Assembly: GCF_000382145.1 (NCBI RefSeq)
Contig: NZ_KB907637.1
Location: 1 to 64,000, forward strand
Source of the DNA: Psychrobacter lutiphocae DSM 21542
GTDB lineage: Bacteria; Pseudomonadota; Gammaproteobacteria; Pseudomonadales; Moraxellaceae
Direction: 5' to 3'
Length of the DNA stretch: 64,000 bases
In this document: positions 8,842 to 18,190 of the stretch, one piece after another
Layout of the letters: each line of letters opens with the position of its first letter
Numbering within the stretch: position 1 is the first letter of the stretch
Notes under the pieces: model-generated
What the model was told of the DNA's origin: nothing
Databases searched by the model: none
Seen by the model: only the letters and a program-made list of their open reading frames with translations
Position numbers and translations under genes: made by a program

Positions 8842-9909
8842 ATGAGCATAAAAAAATCTTTCAATAAATCTTATATCTTTGTTTGCATCGCATTGGGTTT
8901 GGGTACAGTAGGGAGTGCGTCTCATGCTGCATTAACCATTGTAGAGCCTAATAAGACAGGCACTGCAAAAATACAGTGGGGTACTGCTGGTGGTTTGTCT
9001 GAAGCACGTAATATCATGTACGCTAATCAAGGCAGCACGATATCAAGAAACCATACAAACAACTATAATAGTAGTTACAATAGCAGTAGTTATAACAGCA
9101 CTCCTTCTTTTGCAAGTAGCAGTAACCATGCTGGTTATTATGATACCTTACCGATTTCAACTGCCTCACGTGGTGTGCTTGTCATGGACGTGGAAACTGG
9201 CAGACCTTTGTATCAAAAAAATGCTGACGTTGCGCGTCCTATCGCGTCTATTACTAAGCTAATGACTGCTATGGTAGTGTTAGATGCTGGCTTAGATATG
9301 CGTGAAGAGATTAAACTAGATCCAGAGGACTTTGTGGGTCCAAAACGTGCCAGCTCACGCCTCAAATCAGGAGATCGTCTAAACCGTGCTGAGTTGCTGC
9401 TAATGACACTGATGAAATCTGAAAATCCAGCAGCAAAATCGTTGGCGAGAAACTACCCAGGTGGCTATGATGCATTTATGCGTGCGATGAACCAAAAAGC
9501 GCATTCATTAGGTATGAGTAGCGCTTTCTTTGGCGATCCAACAGGCTTAGATAAGCGTAATGTTGCCTCTCCAATCGACTTGGTCAAAATGGTACAAGCT
9601 GCTGGTCAGTATGAGGTAATTCGCCGTTTCTCAACGACTAAGAGCTATGATTTTTTTGTTGCTAACTATGCAGCTGGTAACCGTAACTATCCTGCTAATA
9701 ATACAAGTGTACTGGTTCGTAATGGTACTTATCCAATCGGTATTTCAAAAACTGGTTTTATTAATGAAGCAGGTCGTTGTGTAGTAATGGAAACTCAAGT
9801 CAATAATCGTCCTGCTATCATTGTTATTTTGGGCGCTAATAGTTCATCGACACGCTGGAACGATGCAGAGACTATTTTGACCAATTTGGCGTCACGACGC
9901 TCAATTTAA
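8842..9909 (+). CDS. pbpG: D-alanyl-D-alanine endopeptidase (PBP7 type)
   Basis: Low-molecular-weight penicillin-binding protein that cuts peptide cross-links in peptidoglycan. After a signal peptide (about 1-29, ending SHAA) there is a Ser/Asn/Tyr-rich spacer (residues 64-98, repeated NSSYNS). The S11 peptidase domain follows with nucleophile motif SITK (Ser136-Lys139), SEN (193-195) and KTG (303-305). About 355 aa against about 310 for E. coli PBP7, the extra length being the spacer. A strong terminator follows. Confidence 0.92.
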   Translation: MSIKKSFNKSYIFVCIALGLGTVGSASHAALTIVEPNKTGTAKIQWGTAGGLSEARNIMYANQGSTISRNHTNNYNSSYNSSSYNSTPSFASSSNHAGYYDTLPISTASRGVLVMDVETGRPLYQKNADVARPIASITKLMTAMVVLDAGLDMREEIKLDPEDFVGPKRASSRLKSGDRLNRAELLLMTLMKSENPAAKSLARNYPGGYDAFMRAMNQKAHSLGMSSAFFGDPTGLDKRNVASPIDLVKMVQAAGQYEVIRRFSTTKSYDFFVANYAAGNRNYPANNTSVLVRNGTYPIGISKTGFINEAGRCVVMETQVNNRPAIIVILGANSSSTRWNDAETILTNLASRRSI

Positions 9910-9963
9910 CCCTGAGTAATTTAACTTTGGTGTGTGTTATAAAAAAGCCTTTAATCTCATCAT

Positions 9964-10004
9964 AAAAAAACGCCCTGATGCCTAGTGTCCAGGGCGTTTT
10001 TTTC
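9964..10004 (+). terminator. Intrinsic terminator after pbpG
   Basis: AACGCCCTG and CAGGGCGTT form a 9-bp GC-rich stem followed by a T-run. An A-run precedes the stem, so it may also work for minus-strand transcripts. Confidence 0.9.
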
Positions 10005-10127
10005 TGCTGTCGTTTTAGAGCTGTCGTTTTCAGATTTTAGATGTGATTATTTTAATGAGCTAATTTTTGACAAACAGACTGTACCAGTAAAACTAAGTTA
10101 GCATGGAGCTTTTGACTTTGGTAGAGA

Positions 10128-10457
10128 CTATGACGCATGCTTCATGCAAAGTGTAGCGTATGGAATGGCTTGTAAGCGTTTGTCTTCGATATCTTCACCA
10201 CATACTGTACATTCACCATAAGTACCATTTTCAATACGACTAAGCGCATTATTAACATAGTTTAAGCTCTGCTTAGTTTCAAACAATAAGGTTTTGCGCA
10301 TTTCATTTTCACGCATTGAAATCGCTTGGTCATCCCAGTGCTCATTCAAATCATCCTGCGGATTTTGAATGTGATCTTCGATTTTATCAATACGGTTTTG
10401 ATACTCCTGCTGTAACTGCAACAAACGAGCTTTTGCAGCATCAAAATCAATACTCAT
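10128..10457 (-). CDS. TraR/DksA family zinc-finger protein
   Basis: DksA-family proteins bind the RNA polymerase secondary channel and, with ppGpp, tune rRNA and amino-acid promoters. The 109-aa product has a coiled-coil N-terminal part (about residues 5-75, with acidic tip QDDLNEHWDD) and a zinc finger: Cys83, Cys86, Cys104 and, at the fourth position, His107 (CMKH) instead of Cys. The start at 10457 is chosen because AAGGAGAG lies 8 bases before it; a longer reading frame upstream has no such site. It is shorter than E. coli DksA (151 aa), so it may be a secondary paralogue rather than the main DksA. Confidence 0.85.
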   Translation of the reverse strand: MSIDFDAAKARLLQLQQEYQNRIDKIEDHIQNPQDDLNEHWDDQAISMRENEMRKTLLFETKQSLNYVNNALSRIENGTYGECTVCGEDIEDKRLQAIPYATLCMKHAS

Positions 10458-10880
10458 TAGGACTCTCCTTATTTGGTTGTTGTTATTTCTTGAACTATCA
10501 TTATAAGTTATTATCCCACTCACAACGTATTAGAAATTGCTGTAAGCTATGGCTTTTACTTAACAAGCCTTAATTTTTATTAAAGGTGCTGGACTAAAGA
10601 CACAGCTTACCTCAAGCGTTAAGATTGAAGTGGGTTATTGGTGACTAGTTTAGCTTACGGTATTTTTTGTTTAGCTAATATCTGTCTATGATATTAGCAT
10701 TATTTCTCAAATAAATCTTCATTATGAAGCTACTAAATATTGTCCTTATATTCATATAATGGGGGCGATGGCTGGTGAACTCAATAAAAAGATGAAGGCA
10801 AAATGTGCTAAAATCTGCATAAATTTTATCTGCGTTAAACCAATCGTTAATTAATAGATTTATAAATTAAGGGTAAATAC
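10458..10880. other. Divergent gap dksA-like / pgk
   Basis: 423 bp, AT-rich. Candidate -10 boxes TATAAT (10755) and TAAAAT (10809) upstream of pgk lack clear -35 partners. No repeat was recognised. Confidence 0.4.
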
Positions 10881-12089
10881 ATGAACTTTGCTAGAATGGA
10901 AAACCAAGACTTATCTGGAAAGCGAGTACTGATTCGTGAAGATTTAAATGTTCCTATCCAAAATGGTAAAATTTCCAATGATGCGCGTTTAAAATCTAGC
11001 TTACCAACTATAAAGATGGCTTTAGATAAAGGTGCTGCTGTGTTGATTTGCTCGCACTTAGGCCGTCCTAGTGAAGGAGAATATGAAGAAAAGTACTCGT
11101 TACAGCCTGTTGCAGAGTATTTGTCACAGCAGCTTGATCAGCCAGTTACCCTGCACAAAGATTATTTGGGTGAAGAAGTGGCAGTCAACGCTGGTGAAGT
11201 GGCACTGTTAGAGAACGTTCGCTTCAATACTGGTGAGAAGAAAAACAGCCCTGAACTGTCTGCGCAATATGCACAGCTATGTGATGTATTTGTGATGGAT
11301 GCATTTGGCACAGCACACCGCGCCCAAGCCTCGACTGAAGGTGTTATTCAAGCGGCTGCTAGCTCAGGCAAAGTAGTTTGTGCTGGTCCCTTATTGGCAA
11401 CTGAACTGGATGCACTTGAAAAAGCACTGCATCAGCCTAAAAAGCCGTTGGTTGCGATTGTAGGGGGCTCAAAAGTATCCACTAAGCTTGATGTGTTGAT
11501 TAGCTTGGCTAAGATATGTGACCAGATTATCGTAGGTGGTGGTATTGCCAATACCTTTATTGCCGCTCAAGGCTATTCAGTTGGTGCATCCTTATATGAA
11601 GCAGATATGATAAATACAGCTAAAGATATCATGGCGCAAACCCAGATTTTATTACCACAAAATGTCATTGTCGCCGATAAAAAACAAATTAACTTTGATG
11701 ACTTTTTAAACTCATTGCAGTCTGCTACTCCAATACTTCGTTCTATATCTGAAGTTAGAGAAGATGAAATGATTTTGGACATTGCACCAGAAGGCGCTAC
11801 CCATATCTTTCAAGCAGTAAAAAATGCAGCTACTATCTTGTGGAATGGCCCAGTGGGTGTGTTTGAAGTAGATGCCTTTGCTGAAGGCACACGCTTGCTA
11901 TCACAGGCCGTGAGTGACAGCCAAGGATTCTCTATCGCTGGTGGTGGAGATACGCTAGCAGCGATTCACAAGTTTGCTGTTGAGGATGGTGTAAGTTATA
12001 TGTCAACTGGTGGTGGTGCTTTCTTAGAGTTTGTGGAAGGTAAAGTCTTGCCAGCTGTCGCCGCATTAGAAAAAAATAGCAAGGTGTAA
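10881..12089 (+). CDS. pgk: Phosphoglycerate kinase
   Basis: Transfers phosphate between 1,3-bisphosphoglycerate and ADP in glycolysis. The 402-aa protein has the N-terminal substrate motif [13 protein letters not shown], the HLGRP loop ([12 protein letters not shown]), [12 protein letters not shown], and the C-terminal nucleotide-binding [19 protein letters not shown] and AGGGDTLAA motifs. Length is typical (about 390-400 aa). The upstream Met at 10881 is preferred to Met6 because the family aligns from there; the ribosome binding site (AAGGG) is acceptable. Confidence 0.97.
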   Translation: MNFARMENQDLSGKRVLIREDLNVPIQNGKISNDARLKSSLPTIKMALDKGAAVLICSHLGRPSEGEYEEKYSLQPVAEYLSQQLDQPVTLHKDYLGEEVAVNAGEVALLENVRFNTGEKKNSPELSAQYAQLCDVFVMDAFGTAHRAQASTEGVIQAAASSGKVVCAGPLLATELDALEKALHQPKKPLVAIVGGSKVSTKLDVLISLAKICDQIIVGGGIANTFIAAQGYSVGASLYEADMINTAKDIMAQTQILLPQNVIVADKKQINFDDFLNSLQSATPILRSISEVREDEMILDIAPEGATHIFQAVKNAATILWNGPVGVFEVDAFAEGTRLLSQAVSDSQGFSIAGGGDTLAAIHKFAVEDGVSYMSTGGGAFLEFVEGKVLPAVAALEKNSKV

Positions 12090-12304
12090 GGCAATTTAAT
12101 TTTAGCCAGTAGCAGTCCTAATACTTGACTGTATAATAGGCTCTAGTGGCAATCAATATGTTCTTAATGTTTCTTTATGTTATAAATGAGGGCTAATTTA
12201 GTAAAACTTAATACAGGTTTTTTTAATTATTCATTGTTTTTTGAGTTAATAAGCATTAAAATGCACCCTATAAATATTAATATCACATTATGTGAGGAGT
12301 TTGC

Positions 12305-12625
12305 ATGTTAAACCGTAATCTCATTGTTGCTGGTCTGGTTGCTGGTATATTGGCAGTCACTGGCTGTAGTAAAGAGAGTGAAGACTCTATTGATACAGCC
12401 GCTGAAAACGTAGGTAATGATGTTTCTGAGGCTGTTTCGAATGCAGGTGATCAGTTACAAGAAGCAGGCGATGCTGTTGCAGAAGGTGCAAATACAGCAG
12501 TTGAAAATACAGCAGAGGCTGTAGCTGATGGTGCGACTGCCGTTGCAGAAGGCGCTTCAGATGTGGCTAATGCGACTGAGTCAGATCCAATGGCTGAAGT
12601 TGAAGATGAAGATCAACAATACTAA
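12305..12625 (+). CDS. Small Ala-rich lipoprotein
   Basis: The 106-aa product has a signal peptide with lipobox VTGC (Cys21). The mature part is acidic and Ala-rich with recurring A-x-x-V/A-A-E-G/N motifs (AENVGNDVSEAV, GDAVAEGANTAVENTAEAVADG), which predict a long amphipathic helix or coiled coil lying along the membrane or cell wall. A good ribosome binding site (GAGGAG) precedes the ATG by 7 bases. Function unknown; small Ala-rich envelope lipoproteins of this general form are common in Moraxellaceae. A terminator follows, so it is probably a single-gene unit. Confidence 0.8.
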   Translation: MLNRNLIVAGLVAGILAVTGCSKESEDSIDTAAENVGNDVSEAVSNAGDQLQEAGDAVAEGANTAVENTAEAVADGATAVAEGASDVANATESDPMAEVEDEDQQY

Positions 12626-12700
12626 GCTTCAATTTTACATCACTTATATTTAGCTAAATAACTTATGTTTAGTTAAAAGCTTGTTTAGTTAAAAGCTAAC

Positions 12701-12732
12701 AAAGGCTCTGAAATTTTCAGAGCCTTTTTTAT
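12701..12732 (+). terminator. Intrinsic terminator after the small lipoprotein
   Basis: AAAGGCTCTGAAA pairs with TTTCAGAGCCTTT across a minimal loop and is followed by a T-run. Confidence 0.9.
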
Positions 12733-12788
12733 GATTGTCTTCTTTTTTATGATTGTCTTAATAAATCGTTTGAGTATTAATTGATATT

Positions 12789-13427
12789 ATGATTGGACTT
12801 ATTGAAGGTAGAGTGTGTCATTTAGCTGCACCAGTAGCTTGTATTATGACTAATACGGGTGTGGGTTATGAAGTGGAGTTGCCATTACCTGATTTTTGTC
12901 AGTTGCAGCTTGAAGCAAGCGTGATATTGTGGACACACTTGCATGTGCGTGAAGATGCACAGCTGTTATTTGGGTTTTTGAGCATCAGTGAGCGTGATGT
13001 ATTTCGTCAGTTAATCCGAGTCAATGGGGTGGGTGCAAAAATGGCGCTAGCAATGATGTCCACCATGTCAGCTTCAGAGCTAAAGCATAGCGTAGAAACA
13101 GATAACGAAGCTGCTTTGACTCGTGTTCCAGGTATCGGTAAGAAAACAGCGCAGCGTTTACTTATTGAGCTGAAAGGTAAGTTTGATCATATTGACAGTG
13201 ATACGGATCTACTGAGCAGTGTGGATAGTGTGCCAGCGACACAGCTTGGCAAAGAAGGGGTTATTTTAGCGGAAGTTGAGTCAGCACTAATCAGCTTGGG
13301 TTATCGTGACAAAGAGGCACAGCAAGCCATTAAAGCTGCCCGTGACACTGAAGCAGGGCAGCAGATTGTAGATACGCAAAGCTTATTAAAGTTAACTTTG
13401 CAGCAGTTATCTAGTTTTAAAAAATAG
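12789..13427 (+). CDS. ruvA: Holliday junction branch migration protein RuvA
   Basis: RuvA tetramers hold the Holliday junction while RuvB drives branch migration. The 212-aa protein starts MIGLIEGRV (OB-fold domain I, residues 1-65), has the two helix-hairpin-helix motifs in domain II (IRVNGVGAKMALAM and TRVPGIGKKTAQRLLIELKGK), an acidic-pin region and a short linker, and the C-terminal RuvB-binding domain (about 160-210, ALISLGYRDKEAQQAI). ruvB does not follow it and ruvC is 11 kb upstream, so the ruv genes are scattered. Confidence 0.96.
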   Translation: MIGLIEGRVCHLAAPVACIMTNTGVGYEVELPLPDFCQLQLEASVILWTHLHVREDAQLLFGFLSISERDVFRQLIRVNGVGAKMALAMMSTMSASELKHSVETDNEAALTRVPGIGKKTAQRLLIELKGKFDHIDSDTDLLSSVDSVPATQLGKEGVILAEVESALISLGYRDKEAQQAIKAARDTEAGQQIVDTQSLLKLTLQQLSSFKK

Positions 13428-13525
13428 CTATTAGCTTAAGAAAAAAAGCCTGAATAGCAAGCATCAAGCATCAAGTATAAGCAGTCACTACAAATAGCAG
13501 GTAAATGCTAAACTAATGTACGGCT

Positions 13526-14722
13526 CTATGCCAAAGTGTGCTTAACCACTCGGGTGAGTCTTTCAATTAACTGATCAGACTCATCACGGGCTAGGTTAAG
13601 TGGTGGTAATAAACGCACCACATGACCACCGGTGACATTGACAATCAGCTGCTCTTGCTCACGAGCATCGTTCACCAAGTTGCTACAATCAGTTTGTTCA
13701 GGTAAGACCACGCCAATCATCATGCCATAGCCACGGGTAGTAACGCCTAGAGCTTTTAGCTCATCGCTTAGATTGCTTTGTAGGTAATCGCCCTCTGTTT
13801 TGGCATTTTGCATGATACCAGTTTGACGTAGCACATCATAAACACTATGTACCACTCGGCTGCCTAAGGGGGTTCCGCCATAGGTCGAGCCATGACTACC
13901 TACTTGTAGCAAATCACGTGCTCGACCGCTGACCATGCACGCACCAATAGGAAAGCCATTTCCCAGGCCTTTAGCAGTAGAGACCACGTCTGGCTGGGCA
14001 TTACTATGTTGATAGGCAAAAAATTTGCCAGTACGTCCATTGCCAGTTTGCACCTCATCAAGCATAAATAACCAGTCTTGCTGCTCACATAGCGCTTGGA
14101 TATCGGTTAAGAAATCAAAACCATTGTCTGCGATATTTAAGCCACCTTCACCTTGGATTGGCTCAAGTAAAACGGCAGTAACTTCGGATTTACTTTGTGC
14201 CACTTGCTTGATGGCCTCGATATCTCCGAAGGGTACACGGATAAAGTCGCTGTCTAAAGTAAAAAAGCCTTCGCGCGCTTTAGGATTGGCAGTGGCGGAG
14301 ACTGACAGCAAAGTACGCCCATGAAATGAGCGTTCCATAACGATTACTTTTGGGTGTTTATAGCCTTTGTTAAAGCCATAAAGACGTGCCATTTTTAATG
14401 CGGCTTCGTTGGCTTCAGCGCCACTGTTGGCAAAAAACACACTGTCCATACCGGCTGCAGTACATAGGCTTTCGGCAGCTTTTTCTTGCCATTCGATTTG
14501 AAATAAGTTACTGGTATGCACTAAAGTAGCGGCTTGCTGCTGAATGGCCTCAGTCACTTGTGGATGGCAGTGACCCAAACCACAAACAGCAATACCAGTG
14601 AGCGCATCTAAATAGGCGGTATTATCGGCGGTATAGAGCCAACTGCCTTCACCACGGGTAAAACTAATGGGCTGCGGGTTATAAGTCGGGGTAATGTAGG
14701 AATGTGGGGTGGAAGCAGGCAT
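13526..14722 (-). CDS. argD: Acetylornithine aminotransferase
   Basis: PLP-dependent class III aminotransferase of arginine synthesis; the same fold also serves succinyldiaminopimelate in lysine synthesis. The 398-aa protein has GTGxA-like FFANSGAEANEAALK, the PLP Asp in LFMLDEVQTGNGRTGK (Asp222), and the Schiff-base Lys251 in STAKGLGNGFPIG. A ribosome binding site (AAGGAA) precedes the ATG. It is followed by ruvA in convergent orientation; yacG lies upstream on the same strand. Length fits ArgD (about 400). Confidence 0.93.
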   Translation of the reverse strand: MPASTPHSYITPTYNPQPISFTRGEGSWLYTADNTAYLDALTGIAVCGLGHCHPQVTEAIQQQAATLVHTSNLFQIEWQEKAAESLCTAAGMDSVFFANSGAEANEAALKMARLYGFNKGYKHPKVIVMERSFHGRTLLSVSATANPKAREGFFTLDSDFIRVPFGDIEAIKQVAQSKSEVTAVLLEPIQGEGGLNIADNGFDFLTDIQALCEQQDWLFMLDEVQTGNGRTGKFFAYQHSNAQPDVVSTAKGLGNGFPIGACMVSGRARDLLQVGSHGSTYGGTPLGSRVVHSVYDVLRQTGIMQNAKTEGDYLQSNLSDELKALGVTTRGYGMMIGVVLPEQTDCSNLVNDAREQEQLIVNVTGGHVVRLLPPLNLARDESDQLIERLTRVVKHTLA

Positions 14723-14818
14723 ACTAAATTCCTTAAGCGGTTGTTTGAGTTATAGGTTTTTTGTTTATCAGGTGGGCTTAACTTAGTTTTAGCGGGTTCG
14801 TTCTAAAGCCTAGAGCTG

Positions 14819-15043
14819 TTAATTTAAATCGGTAGAAAATGGGTCGTCTTCAGAAGGCACTCGATACTCTTCATTCGCCCAAGCGCCAAGATCAATGAGC
14901 TTACAGCGGTCACTGCAAAAAGGCTTATAAGGGTTATCCTGCCAGATTGTGGCTTTGCGACACTGAGGGCAAGGATAGCTTTTTGGTGTTTGGGGTGTTG
15001 AGGACGTCTTATCTGTATTGGCGTTGATATTGGTATGACTCAT
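14819..15043 (-). CDS. yacG: DNA gyrase inhibitor YacG
   Basis: YacG is a small zinc protein that binds GyrB and blocks DNA binding by gyrase. The product (74 aa from the chosen ATG) has the Cys4 zinc site CPQC...FCSDRC and the conserved [15 protein letters not shown] segment. The N-terminal tail is Asn/Thr-rich. An in-frame ATG at 15079 would add 12 residues; neither start has a strong ribosome binding site, and I chose the one closer to the family length of about 65 aa. Confidence 0.9.
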   Translation of the reverse strand: MSHTNINANTDKTSSTPQTPKSYPCPQCRKATIWQDNPYKPFCSDRCKLIDLGAWANEEYRVPSEDDPFSTDLN

Positions 15044-15200
15044 AATATTTAAATCTTTGTTTATTATTGATAACGACATGAATTGCTTATAATGATAACA
15101 GTTATAAAATGATAGCGCTTATAACCTGATAGTATCTCTTAAATAATAGTACGTATAAAATATTAGAAAGCATAGAAACTAGAAAGCATAAAACGATAGT

Positions 15201-16085
15201 ATGCACAAATTTCAATTAATACAAGAGGCAAACGTGGAAAACACAGCAGTTAATAAACTAACGCATCATAAAAGCAGAGCATTTAAACCAGAAAAGTTAA
15301 CAGTGCCTCGAGACTTTCAATTGCCAAGATTTGTGCAGCAATCCATTTCACAAAATAGTAATCAGCAACAGCTTAGTCAGGGTAGTCAAAGTCTGCCAAA
15401 CGACCAAGATAAGCAAAACAACAGACGTCCGTTAATCGTTGAGATTGGTGCAGGCAAAGGTCGTCATGCTATTTTGTATGCTGCCAGCCATCCGCAACAT
15501 GATGTGATCGCTATTGAACGCACATTAAATAAGTTTGCTGCTTTTGAGAGCCTGGTAAAAGCGGCTAGCAGTGACCCGCAAGCGTCTGATTTTAACAATG
15601 AATCAAAAAAGTTAAGACAACTTAATTTAAATAACGCACTGGGTTCGGACAAACAGTTAAATCTCGATAACTTGCTGCCAGTGCACGCAGACGCCATTCC
15701 TTACTGTGTCTACGCACTGCCAGCGCAAAGTGTGGATGCTTTTTATTTGCTATATCCCAATCCTGAACCAAAAAACTCCAATCAGCAATGGCTAAACATG
15801 CCTTTTTTTGAGTTTTTATTATCGCGATTAAAGCCGGAAGGCAAGGTTATCTTAGCCAGTAATATCGAGGAGTATATCGACAATGCTTATCAGCAGGCGA
15901 TAGACACTTGGCAGCTAGATACCCAGCGTATTCAGGTTGCCACAGACAGTCAGCGCACCCATTTTGAAATCAAATATTTGGCACGTGGTGAAACCTGTTG
16001 GGAGTTAAATTTAACCAAACCTAAGGGTTATGTTACCCGTTTTGATAGGTGGCAGGCGCAACTAGTTTATACCTTTTCTGAGTAA
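15201..16085 (+). CDS. TrmB-like tRNA (guanine-N7) methyltransferase, divergent
   Basis: SAM-binding motif VEIGAGKGRHAILYA (residues about 79-93), then VIAIERTLNKF and a YLLYPNPEPKNSNQQWLNMPFFEFL stretch that corresponds to the PDPWPKxRHxKRR region of TrmB but lacks its basic run. The C-terminal FEIKYLARGETCWEL also fits TrmB. Low-complexity Gln/Ser/Asn insertions occupy residues 47-74 and about 115-140. The N7-methylation of tRNA G46 is therefore likely but not certain. A GTG at 15234 with AGAGG 6 bases upstream is a better supported start than the ATG at 15201. The last codons and stop lie inside a family B repeat. Confidence 0.65.
   Translation: MHKFQLIQEANVENTAVNKLTHHKSRAFKPEKLTVPRDFQLPRFVQQSISQNSNQQQLSQGSQSLPNDQDKQNNRRPLIVEIGAGKGRHAILYAASHPQHDVIAIERTLNKFAAFESLVKAASSDPQASDFNNESKKLRQLNLNNALGSDKQLNLDNLLPVHADAIPYCVYALPAQSVDAFYLLYPNPEPKNSNQQWLNMPFFEFLLSRLKPEGKVILASNIEEYIDNAYQQAIDTWQLDTQRIQVATDSQRTHFEIKYLARGETCWELNLTKPKGYVTRFDRWQAQLVYTFSE
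15221..15236 (+). promoter_or_regulatory. Ribosome binding site favouring GTG start of the trmB-like gene
   Basis: AAGAGG at 15223-15228 precedes the in-frame GTG at 15234 by five bases. The ATG at 15201 has no purine-rich site. This would shorten the protein by 11 residues, which are not conserved-looking. Confidence 0.5.
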
Positions 16086-16173
16086 TAACTATCTGTGTCA
16101 AACTCGCTAAACCTACTACTTGTAGCGTTTGCACTCGTTTCCCTCGATATCTTAATTTTCAGAATTGGCATTA
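16068..16173. repeat. Dispersed repeat family B (MITE-like), copy 1
   Basis: Left end TATACCTTTTCTGAGTAATA; right end, read on the minus strand, TAATGCCAATTCTGAAAATT. Internal core CTCGCTAAACCTAC TACT TGTAGCGTTTGCACTCG forms a hairpin (AAAC-CTAC with GTAG-C-GTTT). Related copies at 33910 and 39960. The left end overlaps the last six codons and the stop of the trmB-like gene. Confidence 0.8.
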
Positions 16174-16285
16174 GACTGCTTAATATATTAGACTGCTCAA
16201 TATAGTCATGGGCAAACAAAAGAGTAATGGCGATTACCTAATTAGCTAACGCCAGGAGTAATTTTATTCGGTTGCTTATAACCTT

Positions 16286-16345
16286 ATTTTTAGTCTCACT
16301 AAAATAGGGATGCGCCCTAGTCTGACTGCAATTTATTTTATTTGT
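16286..16345. repeat. Dispersed repeat family C, copy 1
   Basis: CTTATTTTTAGTCTCACTAAA is followed by ATAGGGATGCGCCCTAG and then TCTGACTGCAATTTATTTT. Both halves recur at 35182-35250 but in the opposite order, as if the two sites were different windows on a tandem or circularly permuted unit. The short core AGGGATRCGCCCTA also occurs at 63934. Confidence 0.55.
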
Positions 16346-16378
16346 ATCACCATCAACAAACTGAATTTTCTCTCTGGT

Positions 16379-17836
16379 CTAACGGCCTTCGCGTTGATCT
16401 AACGGTACAAACTGGTTGATGGTGTCAAACGTATTGGTGCGTGCGTTCAATACCGTTAAAAAAGTATAAGCACCTATAAATTTGCGACTAATAAACATAA
16501 ACTCTTTTGGTGGCAAACTAAACTCGCGTGACTGCATGGCATTACCTGAGGTTTCCATCAAGCGTTTGTGCAAATTGCTGTCCGCCCAGTGATAATAACC
16601 CTCTGCATCAACTAAGTCACTGACAGTAGTTTGTTGTAGCTTTGGTGAACGAAAGGGCTCGGTTGCCAATAAAAAAACATCGGCCATATTTGACTTTACT
16701 TCAGCGCTCATAGCATCAAAAAATGGATAGCCACGCATCGCTTGTATCATTTGCTGTTTGTCATAGTTAAAGCCTGCCAGCATTAAGCCGCGAGCAATGG
16801 TCAATAAGTCATCATCAAACTGACGCATCGCACCAAAGTCTAATAGTACGAGAACGTCTTTGCCATCTGGCTTATCAGCGGGTTCTGAACGAATCAGATA
16901 GTTACCAAAGTTTGGATCTGTTTGCATCTCGCCCCAAACAAATATCTCATTGAGCATGATATCAATTGCCGCTTGACCCAGCTTGTCACGGCGCTGTTGA
17001 GGTAAGGCCTTCAGGTCAGCATGAGTCACCGGAACGCCTTCTTCAAAGCTTAAGCACAGCACTCTATCAGTCGAGTAGGCTTCAATGACTTCAGGAACGG
17101 CATAACGCTCATCGTCTGTTAATCGCTCATGAAAGCGCATCGTAGTTTTAGCTTCTGCTTTATAGTTGACTTCAACTTTGAGTAAGTCACTAATTTCGTT
17201 AAACCATTCATCAAGCGCTTTGGTCTGAGGCACTGCATTAGTCACTTTTAGCAGATGCTTGAATAAGCTTAGGTCAGAATCAATGGCATCGGCAACCCCT
17301 GGATACTGTACTTTAAGAACTACCTGTTGACCCGTAGCCTTAATGGTCGCCCTATGTACTTGTGCTAAAGAGGCAGTGCCTATCGGTGATGTTGAGATGT
17401 CTAAATCATTAATACGATCTCCTAACTGACTACGGATGGCTTGTTCAACCACAGGCCAAGCTAAGCTAGCGGTGCTGTCATTAAGACGATATAAGGCTGC
17501 GGTAATCTCAGGATGTAAGAAGTGCTCACCATACAAGGCAAGCATTTGTCCTATCTTTACCACAGAGCCTTTAAGTTTACCAAGCTCGTCTGCCAAATAA
17601 GCCGCTTGCTCTTTCATAAAGGCTTGATTGCGTAAAGCCTTCTCTTCTTTGCTTAAAAATAAGCTGCTAAAGCTATTTCCAGCCCAGCGGCGACCAAGAT
17701 TTAAAGAGGTCTTAGCAATGGATAAGCGACGGTCTAAACGAGAGGTTTTTAATTGCTCCATCTCAGTGCCGTTATTTGAACTGCTATCAAGCCTGTTGTT
17801 TAAATCGGACTGGGGAGGTAATGATGAGTTTGCCAT
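16379..17836 (-). CDS. ABC1/AarF (UbiB-type) atypical kinase family protein
   Basis: Member of the UbiB/COQ8 atypical kinase family, whose bacterial founder supports ubiquinone synthesis. The 485-aa protein has the family's KxGQ motif (KIGQ, 94-97) in place of a glycine-rich loop, the Ala-rich nucleotide loop GTASLAQVHRA, the Lys in VVLKVQYPG, catalytic QTDPNFGNYL and the metal Asp in LLDFGAMRQF. No transmembrane helices are evident at the C-terminus, unlike canonical UbiB, so I leave the symbol empty. It lies downstream of purD on the same strand, with a family A repeat between them. Confidence 0.82.
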   Translation of the reverse strand: MANSSLPPQSDLNNRLDSSSNNGTEMEQLKTSRLDRRLSIAKTSLNLGRRWAGNSFSSLFLSKEEKALRNQAFMKEQAAYLADELGKLKGSVVKIGQMLALYGEHFLHPEITAALYRLNDSTASLAWPVVEQAIRSQLGDRINDLDISTSPIGTASLAQVHRATIKATGQQVVLKVQYPGVADAIDSDLSLFKHLLKVTNAVPQTKALDEWFNEISDLLKVEVNYKAEAKTTMRFHERLTDDERYAVPEVIEAYSTDRVLCLSFEEGVPVTHADLKALPQQRRDKLGQAAIDIMLNEIFVWGEMQTDPNFGNYLIRSEPADKPDGKDVLVLLDFGAMRQFDDDLLTIARGLMLAGFNYDKQQMIQAMRGYPFFDAMSAEVKSNMADVFLLATEPFRSPKLQQTTVSDLVDAEGYYHWADSNLHKRLMETSGNAMQSREFSLPPKEFMFISRKFIGAYTFLTVLNARTNTFDTINQFVPLDQREGR

Positions 17837-18190
17837 GTTTTAACCATATTGGATGATAAATACTGTACCGTAATTAAACTGCTGTTAACGACAACTACAA
17901 GTCAGTGACAAAATACAAAGCCAATAAGTTTAGAAATACAGTCAGAGAAGTACTAAGAAGTACTAAACGGTTACGTTGTTAATCTCGCTAAGCCTACATT
18001 TGTAGTACTTTCGCTCGGTTGCCTTGTAGCCATTTTAGATTTCTTTGACTATAAAAGCTGCCATAATAAATGCAAAAATAGCTTTGTCCAGTTGTGACAT
18101 ATTTTCAATATAGAATAGCACTGTTCCTGTTGAAAGACGCTGACCTTCGAGTTTTGCTTACAATTCTCTAAAATTATTAAATGTCACTTA
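17837..18190. other. Gap purD / ABC1 gene
   Basis: 354 bp between two minus-strand genes, occupied in its centre by a family A repeat (17938-18054). Nothing else was recognised. Confidence 0.6.
17938..18054. repeat. Dispersed repeat family A, copy 1
   Basis: Core TTAATCTCGCTAAGCCTACA TTTGTAGTACTTTCGCTCGG (17978-18018) with inner hairpin CTACATTTGTAG. The outer stem is GGTTAC (17969-17974) with GTAGCC (18026-18031), one G-T pair included. Flanks AGTCAGAGAAG and the inverted TTTCTTTGACT give further dyad symmetry. Two other copies are at 19547 and 47145. Confidence 0.8.

Noticed and set aside
10458..10523. Longer dksA-like reading frame starting at 10523
   Set aside because: The strong AAGGAGAG site 8 bases before 10457 marks the true start; the added residues are not family-like.
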